Shown: in pieces, positions 15,379 through 26,200 of the stretch | Position numbering within the stretch: the stretch's first letter is position 1 | How the letters are laid out: each line of letters opens with the position of its first letter | Assembly (NCBI GenBank): GCA_905209725.1 | Contig: CAJLTZ010000007.1 | Location: 1-44,133, forward strand | Reading direction: 5' to 3' | Source: an uncultured Muribaculaceae bacterium | GTDB taxonomy: Bacteria > Bacteroidota > Bacteroidia > Bacteroidales > Muribaculaceae | Length of the DNA stretch: 44,133 nt | Made by a program: the position numbers and the translations under genes | The notes under the pieces: generated by a model | What the model was told of the DNA's origin: nothing | Database searches by the model: none | The model's input: the letters and a program-made list of their open reading frames with translations, nothing else

Positions 15379-17868
15379 TCAGAAAAATTTTACATTCAAC
15401 ATCCCTTTGGCTCCTCGGCGCTCGATATAGATACCGTTTTCAGGGGCTTTCGGCAGACGGCGGCCGAGCATATCGTAATATTCGGACGTGTCGGATATGT
15501 CGTCGCTGATGACAGTCACTGTGGCGCCTGAAATGTTGAATTTATATTCTGTCCAGTCGGAATAATTGTCGAAATAGTGAGCACGGATTTTTACGGAGTG
15601 TTCGCCATCTTCCGGTTTCGGAATAGTAATGACGGGCTTGTTGGGGTTGCCAGCCGTTTTGCCGTCGAGTTCCACATCGAAATTGCGGATATTTCCGTAG
15701 TCCACCACTTCACCCTGGCCGTCGGCCGGACCTATAGTCACATCATCCACCTGAAGCAGGAAGCCGTCCTGGGTGACATAATGCACGGCAATGCGCACCG
15801 ATTTGCCCTCATACTCATCCAGAGGCATCGACACTTCGCTCCATTGCTGAGCCGGCACAGTAATCAGATCGCTATGCACGGTGAAGTCGTCCGGGTCGGA
15901 GCCCTCCTCTGCCACGCACACTTCGATTTGTTCGGCGTAAGCGGCATTATAAGCCTTCGCCTTGAATTTTACTGCATAGCCGGAATGAATATCCACCTCG
16001 GGAGAGATGAGCCATTTGCTGCTTTTGGCACGCTGTGCGGAGCAGAACATCACGCTCTTGTCGCCGGTGGCGGCAGCGATGGCGGGGTCGGAGGGCATCA
16101 TGGGCGGCACAGTGTTCCAGGGATTGAACACTATCGGACCGAGGGGCAGAGGATTCTGTCCGGTGCCCGCACCGGGGAACGACACAACATTGTTGATGTC
16201 GCCGAGCGCTATCGGGTATACGGGTTGGCCATCTTCGTCGATACCTATCCAGTCGCCGAAACTTCCGGTGGCGAAGTCCTTATAATCCTCAAAACTGTCG
16301 GTAAACATCAGGTTCTGGTTCCAGCGAAGCGTCACATCGCCATTCTCCTCCAGTGTGTGGGTGATATTGAAGGGTGCAGAGAGAACGTCGCTAAGGGTGA
16401 GTTGATAGGTGGCATCTGCGTTATGGTCGATGGCCGGGGCTTCGAGGCTGAAGGGGGAGTCGCCTTGTAGTTCCACTCCATATTTGCCGTCGGGTAGGGA
16501 GAGAAGTTCGACCTGTTCGTTATCGTTGAGAACGAGTTCGTAACTTTCGCCGCTCTCCGTGTTGAGAAGGAGGAGGCGCGTGCCTGCTGCAGGGGCCAGA
16601 GAATTCTTTTTAGTGGAGAATAAGGCTTTATGATATGTGCCGGAAGCCACGTCGACGTCGATGGTGGCAGTTTCGCTCTGTGCCTGCAGATATTTGGCGC
16701 GGATTCCGATGGTGTGTTTTCCCGGGGCCACATCCTCGAGAGTATGATTGTATTCATCCACTGTGGCTGCGAGCGTGCCGTCGAGATAGATTTCGAAACT
16801 CTCGAATTTATTGTCGGGAGATTTAGCCACACGGCGGGCCATCCCCTTGGCACAGGTCTGTTGGCCGGCAGCGGGCTGTCCCACTCTGAAATCATCCACC
16901 ATGAGCATGAAGGCCCCATAGCGGTTGGCATCACCGATGTAGCGGATTGCTATCTTTATTTTTTTGCCGGCATAATCGCTGAGGTCGTAACTCATATTCT
17001 GCCATTGCTGATAACCCACACTTTCGTAATTTCCCGTGTCGAGGCGGGTGAAGTCTTCGGGAGCGGGGTTGTCGGTCTTTTCCGTGACATACACCTGAAA
17101 ACGCTCTTGATATTTGTCGGCGGCCTTGGCTAAGAAACTCACTACATTATGCTCGCCGGGAGTGATTTCGGGAGAGATCAGCCAGTCGTCGTTAGGCACA
17201 CCGTCATAGGTGCGGGTGAATCCGATGTATTGCTGGCCGGAGTATGGCCGGAGCACCGGCATATCGTACCACCATGTCGGCTCCACCGTCAAAGGATTTA
17301 TCACCTGTGCATACTGTTTTACACCTCTATTTGGATACGACCCTACAATGGCAGCAGCCACTGCCTGGTCGACATCAATCCCCGTCCATTCTCCAAAATT
17401 GATGGAGAAGGGGGAATAACTCTCAAAGTCGTCGAAAAATACGGGAGCTGTCACGTTCCAGCCCAGTTCCACGCTGTTTTTGCCTGTGAATGCGTCATGG
17501 TGCGGGGTGGCAGTAAGGGCGAATGGGGTGCGGGTGGCTTCGGTGAGAGTGAGGGAGATAGATTTCGTTGTTTCGCTCTCGGCCACGCTGAATGTCTGTT
17601 CGAGAGTGTTGAAGCCCTCACGTTCGAGACGCAGTTTGTGCGCTCCGGGATATATTTTCAGCGTTCCTTGGCCGGAAGCGTCGAGCTTCATGAGTTCATA
17701 TGTCACATCATAGTCGGTCTGCGTAATCTCCACGGGCTGGCCGACAAGGTTGTCGCCCTCTACAGTAGTTACGCTTATGCTCAGTGTGCAGGAACGCTGC
17801 TGGGCGAGCATGGCGGGCGACCATATGGCCAGAGCCGCCATCACGGCTGCAAATAGTGATTTCTTCAT
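15379..17868 (-). CDS. Secreted protein with two choice-of-anchor J (cleaved-adhesin) domains
   Basis: 829 aa, with signal peptide KKSLFAAVMAALAIWSPAMLAQQ. The N-terminal carboxypeptidase-regulatory-like Ig domain (about 28-110) is followed by two homologous adhesin modules (about 135-340 and 520-730). Both have a FxDDFE/FxDSFE start, WTGID/WIGID, NDDWLISPE/SKWLISPE and a final VDDxRVG/VDDVTIG strand, as in gingipain-type cleaved-adhesin domains. Between and after them are Ig-like linkers. The last ~30 residues carry the tail YDMLGRR...NGIYIERR. It is the first gene of a three-gene operon (15379, 13542 and 10118 stops). No clear -33/-7 promoter was found in the 104 bp before it, but that leader contains an inverted repeat (17914-17956). 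Confidence 0.87.
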   Translation of the reverse strand: MKKSLFAAVMAALAIWSPAMLAQQRSCTLSISVTTVEGDNLVGQPVEITQTDYDVTYELMKLDASGQGTLKIYPGAHKLRLEREGFNTLEQTFSVAESETTKSISLTLTEATRTPFALTATPHHDAFTGKNSVELGWNVTAPVFFDDFESYSPFSINFGEWTGIDVDQAVAAAIVGSYPNRGVKQYAQVINPLTVEPTWWYDMPVLRPYSGQQYIGFTRTYDGVPNDDWLISPEITPGEHNVVSFLAKAADKYQERFQVYVTEKTDNPAPEDFTRLDTGNYESVGYQQWQNMSYDLSDYAGKKIKIAIRYIGDANRYGAFMLMVDDFRVGQPAAGQQTCAKGMARRVAKSPDNKFESFEIYLDGTLAATVDEYNHTLEDVAPGKHTIGIRAKYLQAQSETATIDVDVASGTYHKALFSTKKNSLAPAAGTRLLLLNTESGESYELVLNDNEQVELLSLPDGKYGVELQGDSPFSLEAPAIDHNADATYQLTLSDVLSAPFNITHTLEENGDVTLRWNQNLMFTDSFEDYKDFATGSFGDWIGIDEDGQPVYPIALGDINNVVSFPGAGTGQNPLPLGPIVFNPWNTVPPMMPSDPAIAAATGDKSVMFCSAQRAKSSKWLISPEVDIHSGYAVKFKAKAYNAAYAEQIEVCVAEEGSDPDDFTVHSDLITVPAQQWSEVSMPLDEYEGKSVRIAVHYVTQDGFLLQVDDVTIGPADGQGEVVDYGNIRNFDVELDGKTAGNPNKPVITIPKPEDGEHSVKIRAHYFDNYSDWTEYKFNISGATVTVISDDISDTSEYYDMLGRRLPKAPENGIYIERRGAKGMLNVKFF

Positions 17869-17913
17869 TCCTAAATGACTGATTTGATTGTATTAACCTA
17901 TTTTATCGATTCC

Positions 17914-17956
17914 GGATTACAATCCTCAATACCAATGATGGGGATTATCGTAATCC
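17914..17956 (-). promoter_or_regulatory. Inverted repeat in the leader of the adhesin operon
   Basis: GGATTAC (17914-17920) pairs with GTAATCC (17950-17956), and the inner AATCC pairs with GGATT, giving a bulged stem of about 12 bp. It lies between the terminator of the 1584-aa gene and the start at 17868. There is no U-tract, so it is either an operator-like site or an RNA structure in the leader. Confidence 0.4.
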
Positions 17957-17972
17957 ATGGAATTTAAAATGA

Positions 17973-18009
17973 GCGTCTCCCGAAGGACGTTTGCCCTTTC
18001 GGGAGACGC
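17973..18009 (-). terminator. Intrinsic terminator of the 1584-aa surface protein gene
   Basis: GCGTCTCCCGAA (17973-17984) pairs with TTCGGGAGACGC (17998-18009): a perfect 12-bp stem with a 13-nt loop, 12 bp past the stop codon at 18022. On the minus strand it is followed by TCATTTTAAATT. It separates this gene from the downstream three-gene operon. Confidence 0.88.
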
Positions 18010-18021
18010 GGTGAGTATGGA

Positions 18022-21000
18022 TTAGCGGCGGATCAGCACCTTGCGGCCGTTCACGATATAGATTCCTTCAGTAGGATTCTTCACGCGCAGACCGTTAAGG
18101 TCGTAGATTACCACGTTTTCATCAAGTTCGGAAGCCACGCTCTCGATAGCGCTCTTCACGTCGTCGATTTCATAGGTGAATGTGGCGGCATTATACTGCG
18201 GTTTCACCTGAACATAAGCACTGAAGGCCTTCACGCCTGCGGGTTCGTCAGCAAGTGCAGCGGCATCATCAGATGTGGGTTCCTCAGTCTGGTCCATAAA
18301 GTTTTCCTTCTTAAGGGTAAATGCCTTTTCAGGAAGTGCTGTGGGCTGGAACACAGGAACGATTTCGGCATACCAGGTGTCGACCTTGGAAGGTTCGGCA
18401 ATTGTGCGGATGCCACGGATCTTCAGCGGGGTAGTAGCCTCTTTGACGTCGATAAGGTAAGGCACTCCGGCTCGCAGGGAGTCGGTGGCAGCCACATCGC
18501 CAAGGATGAGGTGGAGACGCGGGTTTTCGCCATTGGCGTCATAGAGGTCGGTCTTGCCGAAATTGTGGAGGGTTGTTCCCTCTCCGAAGATTTCGGCCAC
18601 CTCTTCGGGTGAGAGGCTGAAGGGGAGAGCCACAACATTGTGTCCGGTCTCCATCGGTAGGTTGAATTTCACGAGGGCGTCGTCGCAGTCGGCGGGAGCA
18701 GCGCCGGATTCGTCAACGAATACCACGGTGCGGAGTTGCAGGTCGACGGTGTCGCTTTCGGCGAAAGTCTTGGCGTCGGCGAAATCCTCCTTGCCGGCCT
18801 TGAGGGCGAGCAGGTTGTATTCGCGTGCGTTCTGGATCACTTGGATTTCATATTTGCCTTCGGCATCGGTGGTGGCTGCATAGCCCACTTTGTTGCCATC
18901 GGTGCTTAGGAGTGTCACTTCTGCGCCCTCGGCAGGCTGACCGGCTTCGGTCACAACGCCGCTGACGGTGACAGGCTCAACCTCAAGTCCAAGATGGAGC
19001 ACAGGTGCAAGATTCTTCTTCCAGCTCTGGGTGCTGATATCGCCATCCTTCTGACGCATGTAGGAAGTGCCATTGCTTGCGCACTCAAATCCGAAAGTGG
19101 ATTTATAGTTCTCGCAGTAGGAGAAAGTGAAAAGTTCAAGCGACTTGCCACTTTCATATACGATAGGTTCGTCAAGATTGATTACGATATAGTCTACAGG
19201 GTCACTGCTTGAGCCGATCTTTTCCCATTTGTAAGCGGCATTGTCGAGAATATTGATCCAGCCATCGGTGTTGAATGCCTCTGTGGCGGGCATATCCATC
19301 GAGGTGGCGTCGCTCCAGCGGTAGTAGATCTTGAAATCAGTGGTCCATTCATTTGTGCCATAGCCCTTGATTATGATGCTCTTGATCTTTGCGCCGGCTT
19401 CGAGACCGAGTTCAGCAGGAGTATAGAGCGTAACGTTCTGCGACTGTTTGTAATTGATGTTGATGAAGCCTGTGGTTGAGTATTCCTTGTATTCACCTAC
19501 AGTGACATCGCTTTTGATCGTCTCTTTGGTGAAATTCACAGCCACGGTGTCGCTTCTTAGAATTGTTTCGCCGGCTTCAAGTTCAATCACCACGGGGAAT
19601 TCCCCAATCTTGTTGTAGTGGAATGAAACAGGAATTTCAACCGGAGTGTCGGTAGGAGTAGTGGCACAAGCAATCTCAGCGGGGCCTGCGAGTTCGAATT
19701 CCTTTTGGCCGTCGATATAGACGTTCATCTTATATGTTTCGGCAGTTTCGGCGTGAGTTCCGAAATTGCGAACTTTCATAGAGGCTTTTACAGATGTATT
19801 CTGCATGGCCTCAGCGGGGATAGTGCTTTCCACATACTGGAGATCGTGGTCCACTTCAACGAGTGAGAATCCATAGAGATAGTTCACCTGAGCGCTGCCC
19901 ACAATCTGGACGCCGATATAATAGTCCCCTTCGGCGGGCATCTTCACGTTGAACTTAGTGAGGTCGGCGGTGAGCTGCTTGCCCTCCTCGAAGTCCTTGC
20001 CCTTGAGAGCGAGAATCTCTACACGCTGTGTGCCCTCTTCGGCATTGGTAAGTTCTTCGCGTGAAGTAGCGGCGAAGATGGATACGCAGCCCTCGGGCCA
20101 GTTGCTTGCACGGAGTTTGGCCGCGAATTCGAGCGTCTCGTCGGCATTGGCATGGAGTTTCGGAGTGATGAACATATTCTTCGATGGATCGGAGGTGCCG
20201 CCGGAGCCGGAGAGGAAGAAGTTGGGCTCGGTAGTAGTGCCCAAATTTGAAATCGACATGTTGCTCTGATGCAGTGAGCCTTCCGGCCATTTCAGTGTGC
20301 CGTTTTCATGGAAGGGCGCATACCATTTAGTATGGTCGAGCATTGTGACGGAGACAGGGAGTGTGAACACTGTGTCTGCGCCCTGTGCGTTCTCATAAGT
20401 GATTGTAAGGTCGCCTCCATAGTTGCCCGGTTCGGTAGCGGTCACGCTCAGGTTGAGTGGGATGCGTTCTGCAGGCTGTGCTATGGTGTCGTTGAGACTG
20501 GAAGCGAAGCCGGTGGGAACAGTTACGCTCTTCACGTTGAGAGGTTTCTTGCCCCAGTTGTAGATTTCGAATTCCTGAGTAGCGTTAGCGGTATTTACGC
20601 GTCCGAAGTCGATTGCGGTTTTGCGCGAATCGGGACGATTCCATTCATTCACGCTTGTGCCCTTGTTGAAGAATGCGAATATGGGCTCACAAAGCACGCG
20701 CAGCGGTTTGCTTTCCGACTCAAAAATCTGGTCGCCGATGGTGACGCGTACCTTGAGATCATAGTCGGTAGTATTCTCCACTTCGGGTGTCCATTCGAAG
20801 GTGTAATTGTATTCCTTCTTGCTTTCAGCATAGAGAGCCACCTTCTGATTGTCGGGGGGTGTGGCTACTGCCTCTCCGTTAGCGATAAGTTCCACGGTAT
20901 ATCCTGTGCTGGGTTCCTCGGTGAGCGGAATCATCACAAATTGCGGATTGATCTGTCGTCCGGTCTGGATTTCGTCGTTGTTCTGAGTGAAGGAGCAGAT

Positions 21001-22776
21001 GTATACATCGTGGGGAACATCCACCTTCTGCGGGCCGCTCACATTGTCGAAGCGCGACTTATAGATGGCGAAGGCCACATAGATGTCGCCTGCCTCAGTG
21101 AGAGCAAACTGATGAGGCAGGAATTCGGTGGTGATTTCCGAGCCGGACACTGTGAATGCCGGTTCCTCGGGCCAGTTGTAGCGGTCGGAAGAGACGTAAA
21201 CTTTTACATAAGCGGCGTCATCTTTCGAATATCCGTCCACACGTGCGGCAAAAGAGATCTTGTCGCCGGCTTTGGCACGGAGTTTCGGCGAGATGAAGAG
21301 ATTGTTGTATTGGCTGCCGGTAAGGTAATAGTTGCGCAGGTTGTTCTCGGTGCCATTGTAAGATGCGTTGACACCACTCTGTGCCACTGACCCTTGCGGA
21401 TATGCTACTTTGCTCTCGCCATTGAAATCAGCAAACCAGGCGTTCGGGTCAATCACGGCGCCATTGAAGCCGAGTGTGTAGGTCTTGGTGGAGGGGTCCT
21501 GGCCTGCCACTGCCGGACGCACGTTGTAGACGAGTGTCAGTTTGTCGTTGTAGTTGCCAAACTCCGTGGCAGGCAGGGTCACGGTGATTTCCTTAATCTC
21601 TTTTGGAGCCACAGTGAAGGGAGCCTGAACATCAAGAGTAAAGCCCTCGGGAGCGGTAAGGGTGGTCACTTCCATTGGCGCGATGCCGTTGTTGAGGATT
21701 TCATAGGTCTTGGAAGTGGACTCGCTCACATTGCCGAAAGCCTGAGCGCTTGAGATGCTATAATTTGTGTTGTTGCCTTTGTCGCGGAACACAAGCAGCG
21801 CTTCATACGCATTGTAATGCGATTGCGCGCGTGGTGACACTTTCCCTTTGATGTTCTCCTTAAGACACATCTTTGCGTATGTGTAGGAATTGGGCCACAC
21901 CGTCTTCACTTTGTCCTCGGCAATTGTTGCTGTCACTGTGAAGGGCTCGCTTATGGCCTGGTCGGAGCTTGTGAGATTTTGCGGCACGGGCACAGTGCAG
22001 AACACTTCTCCGGTGTTGCTGTTGATGATTGATACGCTGAAGTCCTCGTCGCCTTGGTTAAGGTTGACTTCGCCGATGTTCTGGACTGTGACATCAGTAA
22101 ATTCCACCTTTACGCTTCCGTCGGGGCTCTGGTTCCATTTGATGGTTCCGGTGGTCTGTGATGGATTGCCGGTAAGGATACGCATATTCCGTTCAGGTTC
22201 GATTTCTGCGAAAGATGCGCTGAAATTATCCATCACCACTTGCTCGGCCCAGATGCCGATTTTTTTGTATTCAGTAGCGTTAATGGTCAGCGTGGACCAG
22301 CCGGAGGAACTGATTGCGCCACCGGAATAGCCTGTGAATTGCTGGATTACTGAGCCAAGAGAGCCGTCGGCATTGATGTTGTAAAAGTAAACTTTTGCCG
22401 ACGATGCATAGGTGGCCGGTTTTACTTCAATGCTGATTGTTCCCTTCACGGAGGGTGTCACCAGAATGTCTTTAGTGTTGATGCCATCGGTTCCCCAGCC
22501 AGAATCGTCACCGGCAAACTGTTTGCCGGCCTTCAGTCCGCCTGTGTCATCCTTACCGCCTGTTGGCAGGTAAGTGTAGGTCATCCAGTAGTCCACACCA
22601 TAGTCTGTGTATTTATCCACGATGTGACCCCAATTTGACGCTACCTGAAAATCATGCTCGCTCGCTGGGATGGCCGTGTCGAAATCGACGGTGTAGTTCG
22701 CCTTTTCGGCGGCTTGCACCATGGTGAATCCCAATAGCGTGGCGAGTGACAATAGAATGGGTCTAAATGTCTTCAT
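18022..22776 (-). CDS. Giant secreted multidomain protein (choice-of-anchor J / Hydin / CARDB / CarboxypepD_reg)
   Basis: 1584 aa, with signal peptide KTFRPILLSLATLLGFTMVQA. After a first J-like domain (about 25-195) come Ig/CARDB-type segments, then a duplicated block of roughly 350-400 aa. Each copy has a Hydin-like domain (starts near AFGNVSES and DFGRVNTA) leading into a J domain (WFADFNGE...LFISPKL, and WYAPFHEN...MFITPKL). These are followed by further CARDB-like and J-like segments and a carboxypeptidase-regulatory-like domain (about 1300-1375, SGVVTEAGQPAEGAEV). A C-terminal linker ends in the tail YDLNGLR...GIYIVNGRK. No enzymatic motif is visible, so it is most likely a surface adhesin or scaffold. 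It has its own promoter (22958-22989) and terminator, so it is a separate transcription unit from the three related genes downstream. Confidence 0.88.
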   Translation of the reverse strand: MKTFRPILLSLATLLGFTMVQAAEKANYTVDFDTAIPASEHDFQVASNWGHIVDKYTDYGVDYWMTYTYLPTGGKDDTGGLKAGKQFAGDDSGWGTDGINTKDILVTPSVKGTISIEVKPATYASSAKVYFYNINADGSLGSVIQQFTGYSGGAISSSGWSTLTINATEYKKIGIWAEQVVMDNFSASFAEIEPERNMRILTGNPSQTTGTIKWNQSPDGSVKVEFTDVTVQNIGEVNLNQGDEDFSVSIINSNTGEVFCTVPVPQNLTSSDQAISEPFTVTATIAEDKVKTVWPNSYTYAKMCLKENIKGKVSPRAQSHYNAYEALLVFRDKGNNTNYSISSAQAFGNVSESTSKTYEILNNGIAPMEVTTLTAPEGFTLDVQAPFTVAPKEIKEITVTLPATEFGNYNDKLTLVYNVRPAVAGQDPSTKTYTLGFNGAVIDPNAWFADFNGESKVAYPQGSVAQSGVNASYNGTENNLRNYYLTGSQYNNLFISPKLRAKAGDKISFAARVDGYSKDDAAYVKVYVSSDRYNWPEEPAFTVSGSEITTEFLPHQFALTEAGDIYVAFAIYKSRFDNVSGPQKVDVPHDVYICSFTQNNDEIQTGRQINPQFVMIPLTEEPSTGYTVELIANGEAVATPPDNQKVALYAESKKEYNYTFEWTPEVENTTDYDLKVRVTIGDQIFESESKPLRVLCEPIFAFFNKGTSVNEWNRPDSRKTAIDFGRVNTANATQEFEIYNWGKKPLNVKSVTVPTGFASSLNDTIAQPAERIPLNLSVTATEPGNYGGDLTITYENAQGADTVFTLPVSVTMLDHTKWYAPFHENGTLKWPEGSLHQSNMSISNLGTTTEPNFFLSGSGGTSDPSKNMFITPKLHANADETLEFAAKLRASNWPEGCVSIFAATSREELTNAEEGTQRVEILALKGKDFEEGKQLTADLTKFNVKMPAEGDYYIGVQIVGSAQVNYLYGFSLVEVDHDLQYVESTIPAEAMQNTSVKASMKVRNFGTHAETAETYKMNVYIDGQKEFELAGPAEIACATTPTDTPVEIPVSFHYNKIGEFPVVIELEAGETILRSDTVAVNFTKETIKSDVTVGEYKEYSTTGFININYKQSQNVTLYTPAELGLEAGAKIKSIIIKGYGTNEWTTDFKIYYRWSDATSMDMPATEAFNTDGWINILDNAAYKWEKIGSSSDPVDYIVINLDEPIVYESGKSLELFTFSYCENYKSTFGFECASNGTSYMRQKDGDISTQSWKKNLAPVLHLGLEVEPVTVSGVVTEAGQPAEGAEVTLLSTDGNKVGYAATTDAEGKYEIQVIQNAREYNLLALKAGKEDFADAKTFAESDTVDLQLRTVVFVDESGAAPADCDDALVKFNLPMETGHNVVALPFSLSPEEVAEIFGEGTTLHNFGKTDLYDANGENPRLHLILGDVAATDSLRAGVPYLIDVKEATTPLKIRGIRTIAEPSKVDTWYAEIVPVFQPTALPEKAFTLKKENFMDQTEEPTSDDAAALADEPAGVKAFSAYVQVKPQYNAATFTYEIDDVKSAIESVASELDENVVIYDLNGLRVKNPTEGIYIVNGRKVLIRR

Positions 22777-22819
22777 GCACGTTCCTTTTATGGTTAATAT
22801 TATTGTTTATTTTCGCGTG

Positions 22820-22842
22820 CGGCCTGACTTGGAGTCCGACCG
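22820..22842 (-). promoter_or_regulatory. Hairpin in the 175-nt leader of the 1584-aa gene
   Basis: The 23 bases form a stem-loop with GACT/AGTC closing a 3-nt loop and an outer CGG/CCG, interrupted by two mismatches. It lies in the predicted transcript leader, 44 bp before the start codon. A regulatory role is only inferred. Otherwise the 450-bp gene-free stretch 22777-23226 holds the promoter at 22958-22989 and the secA terminator at 23169-23208; the rest is AT-rich without a recognisable gene. Confidence 0.35.
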
Positions 22843-22957
22843 GTGTGTTCTATGGTTTGTTGCCGATTGTTGCCAAAAGGCTTGTCTTATGCGACAATAC
22901 CAGCGTTTCATAGGATTCTTGACTCCCTGAAACTTGTGATATTTCATTTGACAGTTG

Positions 22958-22989
22958 CAAATATAGTAACATTTTTTTACGTTCACAAC
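22958..22989 (-). promoter_or_regulatory. Bacteroidetes-type promoter for the 1584-aa surface protein
   Basis: On the minus strand GTTG (22989-22986), 20 nt, then TATATTTG (22965-22958). The -7 box is a full match and the -33 box has the conserved TTG. It predicts a start near 22951 and a leader of about 175 nt. Confidence 0.65.
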
Positions 22990-23168
22990 AAAACTTTAAT
23001 ATTCTCAAAAAATGTTATTTCAGTGAGCTTTATTTCCGCTGAATATTTGCCAAAATTTCTCGTGAATCCGGCCTTGAAAAGTGTGTTTCCTGAAATATAT
23101 CCGAAGGAAAAATTGCAAAATGAAAGCGTGACGGCCTATATAGGAAAAGCTGTGAAAAGTGGGGAAAC

Positions 23169-23208
23169 AATCAAGGCCATGAAAGATTGCTCCTTCATGG
23201 CCTTGATT
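23169..23208 (-). terminator. Intrinsic terminator downstream of secA
   Basis: AATCAAGGCCATGAA (23169-23183) and its exact reverse complement (23194-23208) form a perfect 15-bp stem with a 10-nt loop, 18 bp past the secA stop at 23227. The stem is unusually long. Confidence 0.9.
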
Positions 23209-23226
23209 TGTTTAAATGTGCGAGGA

Positions 23227-26200
23227 TTACTGGTTCTTTCCGCAGCAGTTCTTGTATTTCTTTCCGCTGCCGCAGGGACATGGGTCATTTCGTCCCACCT
23301 TTGCGGCGGCCTTCACGGGTTGTCTCTGGGCAGGCTGCTGAGAGCGGCCTGCGTTCTTCATTGCCTCACGCTGGGCGTTTTCGCCTTCGTAGGTTTCGCT
23401 TGTGGTGCTGTATCCTGCGTAGGGATTGGTTACAGGTTGGCGGTTGCGTTGCTGCATGGCTCGTTGGGCGGCCATTGCAGCCTGCTGGGCCTCATGCTGC
23501 TGGCGGGCAGCCTCTTCGGCAGCTTTTGCCTCCTCATAATCGGGCACTGCCAGATGGCCGCGCATCAGTGTGGACACTGCCTTATTGTTCATCTCGGCAA
23601 GCATCTTCTTCCAGAGTTCGAAGGCCTCGATTTTATAGATTACAAGAGGGTCCTTTTGCTCATAGCTGGCGTTCTGCACCGACTTTCGCAGTTCGTCCAT
23701 ATCGCGTAGTTGTTCCTGCCAGCAGGAGTCGATTGAAGAAAGGAGCACCGCCTTCTCCCATGCCTTTGCGAGGGGTTTGCAATTATTGTTGTAGCATTCC
23801 TCGATGTCGGCGCGGATATTGAACATTCGGCGGCCATCGGTGACAGGCACTCCCACAGGTCCTTTCGCACCGCGTTCTTCCACGAATTCCTTTACATATG
23901 GGGCCGCGCCCTCGGCAATCTTATCCTTCTTGTGCTGGAAATTCTCCATGGCAGCGTCGGCAATGCGCTGGGCCACTTCAATGGAATCCAACTTCGAGTA
24001 TTCCTCCTCGGAGAAGGGTAGTTCCATGGCAAGCGAGGTGTTCATCTCCTTATTGAGTTCCTCATAATCGAGACCCATGTTGGCGAGATTTTCGGCAGTT
24101 TCCGAAATCATATTGGCGATGTCCATGCCGATACGCTCACCCTTGAGTGCGTTCTGGCGTTTGCCGTATACGCCGTTACGCTGGGCGTTCATCACGTCGT
24201 CGTATTCCACAAGGCGTTTACGGATACCGAAGTTGTTCTCCTCCACCCGTTTCTGGGCATTCTCGATTGATTTGGTGACCATGTTGTTCTCAATCATCTC
24301 GCCCTCCTTGAAGCCGAGGCGGTCGAGCATCTTCACCACGCGTTCATTAGCGAAAAGACGCATCACGGTATCCTCGAATGAAACGAAGAACACGGAACTT
24401 CCCGGGTCGCCCTGACGTCCGGCACGACCGCGCAACTGACGGTCCACACGACGCGACTCATGGCGTTCGGTGCCGATGATGGCCAGACCACCTGCCTCCT
24501 TCACCTCGGGAGAGAGCTTGATGTCCGTGCCACGGCCTGCCATGTTGGTAGCGATGGTCACCGTGCCGCGTTGGCCGGCGTTGGCCACAATCTCGGCCTC
24601 CTTCTGGTGGAGTTTCGCATTCAGCACCTGATGCTCAATCTTGCGGAGCTTCAGCATCTTCGACAGAAGTTCGGAAATCTCCACCGATGTGGTGCCCACA
24701 AGCACCGGACGGCCTGCCTTCACCATATCCTCAACCTCCTGGATCACTGCGGCGTATTTCTCCTTCTTCGTGCGGTACACGCGGTCGTTCATATCGTTGC
24801 GGATCACAGGCTTGTTGGTAGGAATTTCGATTACATCGAGTTTATAGATATCGTAGAACTCGCCGGCCTCCGTCATTGCCGTACCGGTCATACCGGCCAG
24901 CTTGCGGTACATGCGGAAATAGTTCTGGAGCGTCACTGTGGCATAGGTCTGGGTTGCGGCCTCCACCTTTACCCCCTCTTTGGCCTCGATGGCCTGGTGG
25001 AGTCCGTCGGAATAGCGGCGCCCCTCCATGATACGTCCGGTCTGCTCGTCGACAATTTTGATTTTGTTGTCGTCGATCACATATTCCACATCCTTGTCGA
25101 AGAGGGTGTATGCCTTGAGAAGCTGGTTCACAGTGTGCACGCGCTCCGACTTCACGGAATAGTTCTGCAGGAGGGTGTCCTTCTTCTCGCGCTTCTCCTC
25201 GGCGGAAAGGTCTTCATTTTCCACGGCGCTGAGCTGGGCGGCGATGTCGGGAAGGATGAAGAATTCGGGGTCGGATGTGGTGCCTGTCAGCACCTCGATG
25301 CCCTTGTCGGTGAGCTCGATGGAGTGGTTCTTCTCGTCAATCACGAAGAAGAGGGGCTCTACGGCCTTGGGCATCTCGCGGTTGTTGTCGGCCATATATT
25401 TGGCTTCCACCTTGAGCATGAGCTGCTTGATGCCATCCTCGCTGAGGTAGCGGATAAGGGGGCCATGCTTCGGGAGGGCCTTGTAGACGCGGAAGAGCGC
25501 CAGACCACCCTCTTCGGTGTTGCCTGCGGAAATCTTCTCCTTGGCCTCGAGAAGGAGCTGCTGGGCGAGCTTACGCTGTGCGCTGACCACCTTCTCCACA
25601 TTGGGCTTGAACTCATTGAACATCTGGTCGTCGCCCTTCGGGATAGGGCCGGAGATGATCAGAGGCGTACGGGCATCGTCGATGAGCACCGAGTCCACCT
25701 CGTCGACAATCGCGTAATAATGCTGATCGCGCTGCACGAGGTCCTCAGTCATTGTGGCCATGTTGTCGCGCAGATAGTCGAAGCCGAACTCATTGTTGGT
25801 GCCGAAGGTGATGTCGCAGGCATATGCTGCGCGACGCTCCGGCGAATTTGGCTCTGTCTTGTCGATGCAGTCCACCGTGAGTCCGTGGAACTGATAGAGC
25901 GGGCCCATCCATTCAGAGTCTCGTTTGGCGAGATAGTCGTTCACCGTGACCACATGCACGCCCTCGCCCGTGAGGGCGTTGAGGAACACAGGCAGCGTGG
26001 CCACAAGGGTCTTACCCTCACCGGTGGCCATCTCCGCGATGTTGTTGGTAACCTTGCCGTTGTTCATTACGCCATGGAGCACCATGCCGCCGATGAGCTG
26101 CACATCGTAATGCGCCATGTCCCATTTTATCATGTTGCCGCCGGCCATCCACTCGTTGCGGTAGATGGCCTTGTCGCCGTCGATGGTGATGAAGTCTTTG

